From Candidatus Gastranaerophilales bacterium (GTDB taxonomy: Bacteria; Cyanobacteriota; Vampirovibrionia; Gastranaerophilales; Gastranaerophilaceae): DNA of 64,000 nt. Where the stretch lies: positions 1 to 64,000 of the forward strand of contig CALUTD010000005.1 in NCBI GenBank assembly GCA_944323625.1, written 5' to 3'. This document shows positions 60,115 through 64,000 of the stretch, one piece after another. The notes under the pieces were generated by a model. The model had not been told where the DNA came from, searched no databases, and saw nothing but the letters and a program-made list of their open reading frames with translations. Position 1 is the first letter of the stretch. Each line of letters opens with the position of its first letter. A program made the position numbers and the translations under genes.

Positions 60115-62174
60115 AACTGTTCTATAAAGAAAAACAAGGAAATAAAAGAATTATTCACATTGGAAAAATCAAAATATCATATAAATGCAATTTAAAAAAA
60201 GTATATCAACAAAAATGTATTGAATGTGAAGAATTAAGACAAAATTATGAATATTTAAAAAGACATAGCGATATAACAAAACTAAGACCTGCAAATGGTG
60301 AATTAAGATTATTTCAAATTGCTTTATTAGAATATTGTAACAGTTTAATAAAAATTATTGAAGAACAACATTTTCAATATTTTCTCATTGCGGGAACTTT
60401 GCTTGGAGCAGTTAGACATAACGGATTTATTCCCTGGGATGATGATTTTGATATTGGTATGATGAGAACTGATTTTGAAAATTTTAATCAATTTTGTAAA
60501 GAAAATTTTGTAAATATTGATAATTCAATGTTAAATATAAATGATACTAATTTTATTCAAAAAAACTATGATTTAATAGATTTCTATTTAAAAAAATATC
60601 CGAATCAAATTTTATATTACAGATATTGGGAACATTTACAGTTATTTTCAGGAAGCTCATTAAAAGATTTAAAAAATTTGGATATTTTCCCCTTTGATTA
60701 TTATAAAGACGACTATGATATAAATTACCATAATTCATATTTGAAGGAATTAAGAAAAAAAATACAAGAAATAGGCAATATTTCTAAAATTATTCAATAT
60801 TTAGATAATGAAAGAAAAACAAATAATAATATTGTTATAAATTCTAATACTATATTGTATGGAATTGACAATACATTTAGTTATACGAAGGAAATTAAGA
60901 AATTTTTTAATAAAAAAACATTTTTACCATATACAAAAGTACCTTTTGAAAATTATAAATATTTTGTTCCAAATGATTATAGCAGTTATTTAAATCAAGA
61001 ATTTGGAAATTATATGTGTTTTCCAAATGATATAGGATATTCTCACCATTTGGATATTAGAAAACAATATACTACTAATGAAGAAAAAAAATCAGTAGAT
61101 GTAATATCTGACAAAAATTCTCTTATAGAATTTTATCTTATTGATGCCTTTGAAATATACCATTTTCTTCCAATATATAATGAATTGTTAAACCAAGGTA
61201 TAAATGTTCGTATTGTTGCAGAGCCTTGCGAAATAAATTCTGATGGCGGTTGGTTTGATTACAATACCGCTGTTAAAATTTTAAAAGAATTAAATATTGA
61301 TTACAGCACAAAATGCAATCCAAATGCAGCTATAGCTATTACTACCCAAAGAGTTGAAATATTAAATAAATACAAAAATCTAAAAATTAATTTTTCTTAT
61401 GGTGTCGGATTTTCTAAAAATTATTTTAATAACAGCAGAGAATCAACAGATGGTTTTGATATAAAATTTGTACATGGAGATTATCAAAAAAACTTAATTG
61501 AAAAATATAATCTTTCAACCCAAATTATTAAATTTGGGTATCCGAAATTTGATAGTTTCTTCAATAATACTCCTGACAGAAATAACTTGTTGAAAAAACT
61601 AGGTATTAATACAGAAAAAAAAATAATAACCTATTTTCCGACTTGGGATGAAGACAGTTCAATTTCTAAATTTGCATTAAGTATAAAAGAACTTAAAAAG
61701 AATTTTTATATAATTGTAAAACCTCATCATTGTACATTTCGTATACCTGAAAAGAAAACAGATTTAGAAACATTGTATCAAATTTCAGATTTTGTTCTTG
61801 ATGGCAATTATAATTTTGCAGAAGCTGCACTCTTAGGAGATATTGCTTTATGTGATATTAAATCAGGTGCATCCTGTGATGTTCCGTATATAAATAAAAA
61901 TATTGCAGTTATTCTATTGTCTTCCTGTTATAATTTAGACAGGTACAGTAACATTGCTTCTGAATATTTTGATATAGTTATAAATCCGTCTGAATTGGTC
62001 CAAGAAATAAATAAAATACTTATTAACGGATTTGATAAAAATAAAAGAGAGAAATTTTTAAAAGAAGTATATGATAATACTGATATAAAGCACACAACAG
62101 AGATATTAATTAATCTAACAGATAAGAAAAATATAAATGAAAAAATTATGAGGTATGATAAATGGAAGAAATAA
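60111..62174 (+). CDS. Fusion: LicD transferase - TagF-like transferase
   Basis: A 687-residue protein. The first half is a LicD domain, with GTLLGAVRHNGFIPWDDDFD at 95-114 holding the Asp cluster; LicD proteins attach phosphocholine or related phospho-groups to glycans. The second half (about 340-687) resembles CDP-glycerol/poly-ribitol glycerophosphotransferases (TagB/TagF): VHGDYQKNLIEKY, FGYPKFDSF, ITYFPTWDEDSSISK, KPHH and a late DVPYINKNIAV. The ATG at 60111 overlaps the previous stop and has AAGGAG upstream. Context with PEP mutase suggests transfer of a phospho- or phosphono-group to a surface glycan. Confidence 0.78.
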   Translation: MKLFYKEKQGNKRIIHIGKIKISYKCNLKKVYQQKCIECEELRQNYEYLKRHSDITKLRPANGELRLFQIALLEYCNSLIKIIEEQHFQYFLIAGTLLGAVRHNGFIPWDDDFDIGMMRTDFENFNQFCKENFVNIDNSMLNINDTNFIQKNYDLIDFYLKKYPNQILYYRYWEHLQLFSGSSLKDLKNLDIFPFDYYKDDYDINYHNSYLKELRKKIQEIGNISKIIQYLDNERKTNNNIVINSNTILYGIDNTFSYTKEIKKFFNKKTFLPYTKVPFENYKYFVPNDYSSYLNQEFGNYMCFPNDIGYSHHLDIRKQYTTNEEKKSVDVISDKNSLIEFYLIDAFEIYHFLPIYNELLNQGINVRIVAEPCEINSDGGWFDYNTAVKILKELNIDYSTKCNPNAAIAITTQRVEILNKYKNLKINFSYGVGFSKNYFNNSRESTDGFDIKFVHGDYQKNLIEKYNLSTQIIKFGYPKFDSFFNNTPDRNNLLKKLGINTEKKIITYFPTWDEDSSISKFALSIKELKKNFYIIVKPHHCTFRIPEKKTDLETLYQISDFVLDGNYNFAEAALLGDIALCDIKSGASCDVPYINKNIAVILLSSCYNLDRYSNIASEYFDIVINPSELVQEINKILINGFDKNKREKFLKEVYDNTDIKHTTEILINLTDKKNINEKIMRYDKWKK

Positions 62175-63472
62175 AAAGACCCATAGTATATATGTGTTTT
62201 TCTACAGACATAATTCACAGCGCTCATATTGCCATTATTGAAAAGGCAAAAGCATTGGGGAATATAGTTATTGGAGCATTACCGGATGAGATAATCGCCA
62301 GCTATAGGCGTTTTCCTATTGTACCTTATGATGAAAGAGTTGCATTATATAAAAATATCAAAGGGATTTATAAAGTAATTGAACAAAAAACATGGGGTTA
62401 TAAGGATATATTAAGAGAACTTAAACCCGACTATTTGGTTCATGGTGATGATTGGAAGGAAGGTTTTCAAAAACCTATAAGAGAAGAAGCAATACAAGTT
62501 TTAAATGAATATGGAGGCAAATTGGTTGAATTTCCATATTCTAAGGATAAAAAATATGATGAATTAGATGCCGTTTTCAGGCGCCAATTGGCGACTCCCG
62601 ATATGAGAAGATCAAGATTAAGAAAATTAATTTCCATGAAAAGCTGTATTAATGCAATAGAAGCACATAGCGGGATAACAGGACTTATTGCTGAAAAAAC
62701 AACTGTTTACCAAGATGGTAAAGCATACCAATTTGATGCAATGTGGCTTTCTTCTTTATGCGACAGCACCATTAAAGGAAAGCCCGACATTGAACTTGTT
62801 GATATGACATCACGTTTTAGGACCGTAGATGATATTATGGAAGTGACTACAAAACCGATTATATTTGACGGAGATACAGGGTCTTTGACGGAACATTTTG
62901 TCTATACTGTAAGGAGTCTTGAGCGAATGGGTGTTTCAATGGTTATAATTGAAGATAAAACCGGATTAAAGAAAAATTCTTTATTCGGAACGGAAGTTAA
63001 ACAAACTCAGGATACTATTGAAAATTTCTGTGCCAAAATCAGTGCCGGAAAAAAGGCTCAAAAGACAAAAGATTTTATGATTTGTGCGAGAATTGAAAGC
63101 TTAATTTTAGAGCAAGGTATGGAAGATGCCCTTACACGTGCGTTTGCGTATGTTAAAGCGGGGGCTGATGCCGTTATGATTCATAGCCGTAAAAAGGAAC
63201 CTGATGAAGTTTTTGAATTTACCAAACGATTTAGAGAACACGATAAAGTAACACCTATTGTTGTTGTTCCGACTTCATATAACCAAGTTACTGAAGAAGA
63301 GTTTAAGCAGCATGGTATAAACGTGGTTATATACGCTAATCATCTGACACGTTCAATGATTCCGGCAATGAAAAAGACTGCTGAAACTATACTTAAAAAC
63401 CATCGTTCGTTCGAAACAAATGATATGTGTATGTCGATTAAAGATATTATTACGTTAATACCCGAAGAATAA
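62162..63472 (+). CDS. aepX: PEP mutase with N-terminal cytidylyltransferase domain
   Basis: A 436-residue fusion. Residues 1-140 are a cytidylyltransferase-type Rossmann domain (STDIIHSAHIAIIEKAKALG, then YLVHGDDWKEG). Residues 150-436 are phosphoenolpyruvate mutase with FDGDTG (235-240) and the EDKTGLKKNS loop (264-273), the signature that separates mutase from isocitrate lyase relatives. The mutase makes phosphonopyruvate, the entry into all natural phosphonates; the N-terminal domain could activate the product as a CMP-phosphonate. It overlaps the LicD gene by 13 nt, which ties phosphonate synthesis to glycan decoration. Confidence 0.92.
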   Translation: MEEIKRPIVYMCFSTDIIHSAHIAIIEKAKALGNIVIGALPDEIIASYRRFPIVPYDERVALYKNIKGIYKVIEQKTWGYKDILRELKPDYLVHGDDWKEGFQKPIREEAIQVLNEYGGKLVEFPYSKDKKYDELDAVFRRQLATPDMRRSRLRKLISMKSCINAIEAHSGITGLIAEKTTVYQDGKAYQFDAMWLSSLCDSTIKGKPDIELVDMTSRFRTVDDIMEVTTKPIIFDGDTGSLTEHFVYTVRSLERMGVSMVIIEDKTGLKKNSLFGTEVKQTQDTIENFCAKISAGKKAQKTKDFMICARIESLILEQGMEDALTRAFAYVKAGADAVMIHSRKKEPDEVFEFTKRFREHDKVTPIVVVPTSYNQVTEEEFKQHGINVVIYANHLTRSMIPAMKKTAETILKNHRSFETNDMCMSIKDIITLIPEE

Positions 63473-63487
63473 GAAGGAGAAAATATA

Positions 63488-64000
63488 ATGGATTTAAAAG
63501 AAAGAATCAGATTAAAAAAAGCGGACAGAACTGAATTATATACGGAAGAGCCGCCATTCCCGTATTCGAACTTCTTATTGGAATTATCAAATATTTGTAA
63601 TCATCACTGCATATTTTGTGCGCACAATAAAATGAAGCGAAAAATCGGCAAAATGAAGCCTGAAATGGTTGAAAAAGTTTTAAGAGAAGCATATGAACTT
63701 GGAACAAGAGAAGTCGGTTTTTATGCAACGGGAGAACCGTTTTTAGTACCTGAGTTACCTCAATATATAAAATTAGCGAAAGAAATAGGCTATGAATATA
63801 CATATTTAACTTCAAACGGGGCAATGGCAACACCCGAAAAAATCAGAGCGGTAATTGATGCAGGTTTGGACAGTATTAAATTTTCTATAAATGCTCCCGA
63901 GAGAAAAATGTATGAATTTATTCACGGGCATGACGATTTTGATAAAGTTGTCGAACATCTAAAATATTTGAATCAATATAGAAAAGAATCCGGTAAAAAT
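63488..64000 (+). CDS. Radical SAM protein, 3' end outside window
   Basis: At least 171 residues; the window ends inside it. The cluster motif is CNHHCIFC (Cys37, Cys41, Cys44), then YATGEPFLVPELPQYI, LTSNGAMATPEKI and FSINAPERKMYEFIH. AAGAAGGAGAAA lies 5 nt before ATG 63488. It follows aepX by 15 nt, so it may act on the phosphonate or glycan. Confidence 0.88.
   Translation, partial: MDLKERIRLKKADRTELYTEEPPFPYSNFLLELSNICNHHCIFCAHNKMKRKIGKMKPEMVEKVLREAYELGTREVGFYATGEPFLVPELPQYIKLAKEIGYEYTYLTSNGAMATPEKIRAVIDAGLDSIKFSINAPERKMYEFIHGHDDFDKVVEHLKYLNQYRKESGKN

Overview
The window is very AT-rich and almost fully coding. It encodes a diderm envelope: a BamA-type protein with three POTRA repeats, a TolC-type channel, KdsB for Kdo activation, Lgt and an MCE protein. 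It also carries several class III pseudopilin-like proteins with an FTLAEVLITL leader and many proteins I cannot assign. This mix fits a gut Melainabacteria-type lineage (Vampirovibrionota, Gastranaerophilales-like). That placement is inference from gene style, not from a phylogenetic marker.

Layout. 0.3-6 kb: tRNA-Ser, an AAA+ ATPase, and a minus-strand operon wecG/tagA - split transketolase - ftsE - ftsX. 6-8 kb: a RAYT (REP-associated tyrosine transposase) among its palindromes, a lineage protein and tRNA-Phe. 8-13.6 kb: a frame-broken pseudopilin with a poly-G tract, then a minus operon TPR lipoprotein - lgt - MCE - upp - pgeF - SEC-C protein. 13.7-20.5 kb: zinc finger - HEAT-like protein - ruvX - DUF1292, then minus-strand rsgA - ispA - DUF212 - histidine kinase. 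20.5-28.7 kb is accessory: a double-AAA ATPase and a WYL regulator/rtcB locus sharing one promoter motif, a PD-(D/E)XK nuclease, a broken EamA gene, structured repeats and a pseudopilin. 28.6-38.6 kb: GT-C-like protein, pseudopilin, XRE regulator, alr, argS, accD-accA-prmA-kdsB and another pseudopilin. 38.7-57 kb: cysK, tolC-like gene, CcdA/thioredoxin pair, radical SAM gene, bamA-tsaE-tsaB, dus, a long TPR protein, large unknown proteins, a GT2 and tRNA-Arg. 57-64 kb: a polysaccharide/phosphonate locus with a three-domain glycosyltransferase-toroid-methyltransferase, a LicD-TagF fusion, PEP mutase and the start of a radical SAM gene.

Most unusual signal. Five G/C homopolymers of 9-10 bases lie in this AT-rich sequence, at 8800-8808, 27585-27593, 38693-38702, 51506-51515 and 57361-57369. 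All can be read in the same orientation with a related 5' flank (roughly TTTAATATGCTAC then the G run). Three are preceded by a near-identical leader: promoter -10, GGAG-type ribosome site, ATG and 8-9 codons running into Gly-Gly-Gly. In one case the tract joins this leader to a pseudopilin gene that is out of frame at 9 G and would be in frame at 8 or 11 G. In another, the leader appears to have landed inside a different gene. I read this as a contingency-locus (slipped-strand) system for pseudopilins whose leader may itself be mobile or recombining. Tract length cannot be trusted from one consensus sequence.

Second signal. The double-AAA ATPase gene and the WYL-regulator/rtcB intergenic region carry the same promoter layout: AATACGTCC, 4 nt, a TTGRCR -35, 16 nt, and a TAAAA -10. 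This suggests a small RNA-repair/stress regulon. Two families of structured repeats sit at gene 3' ends in the same region.
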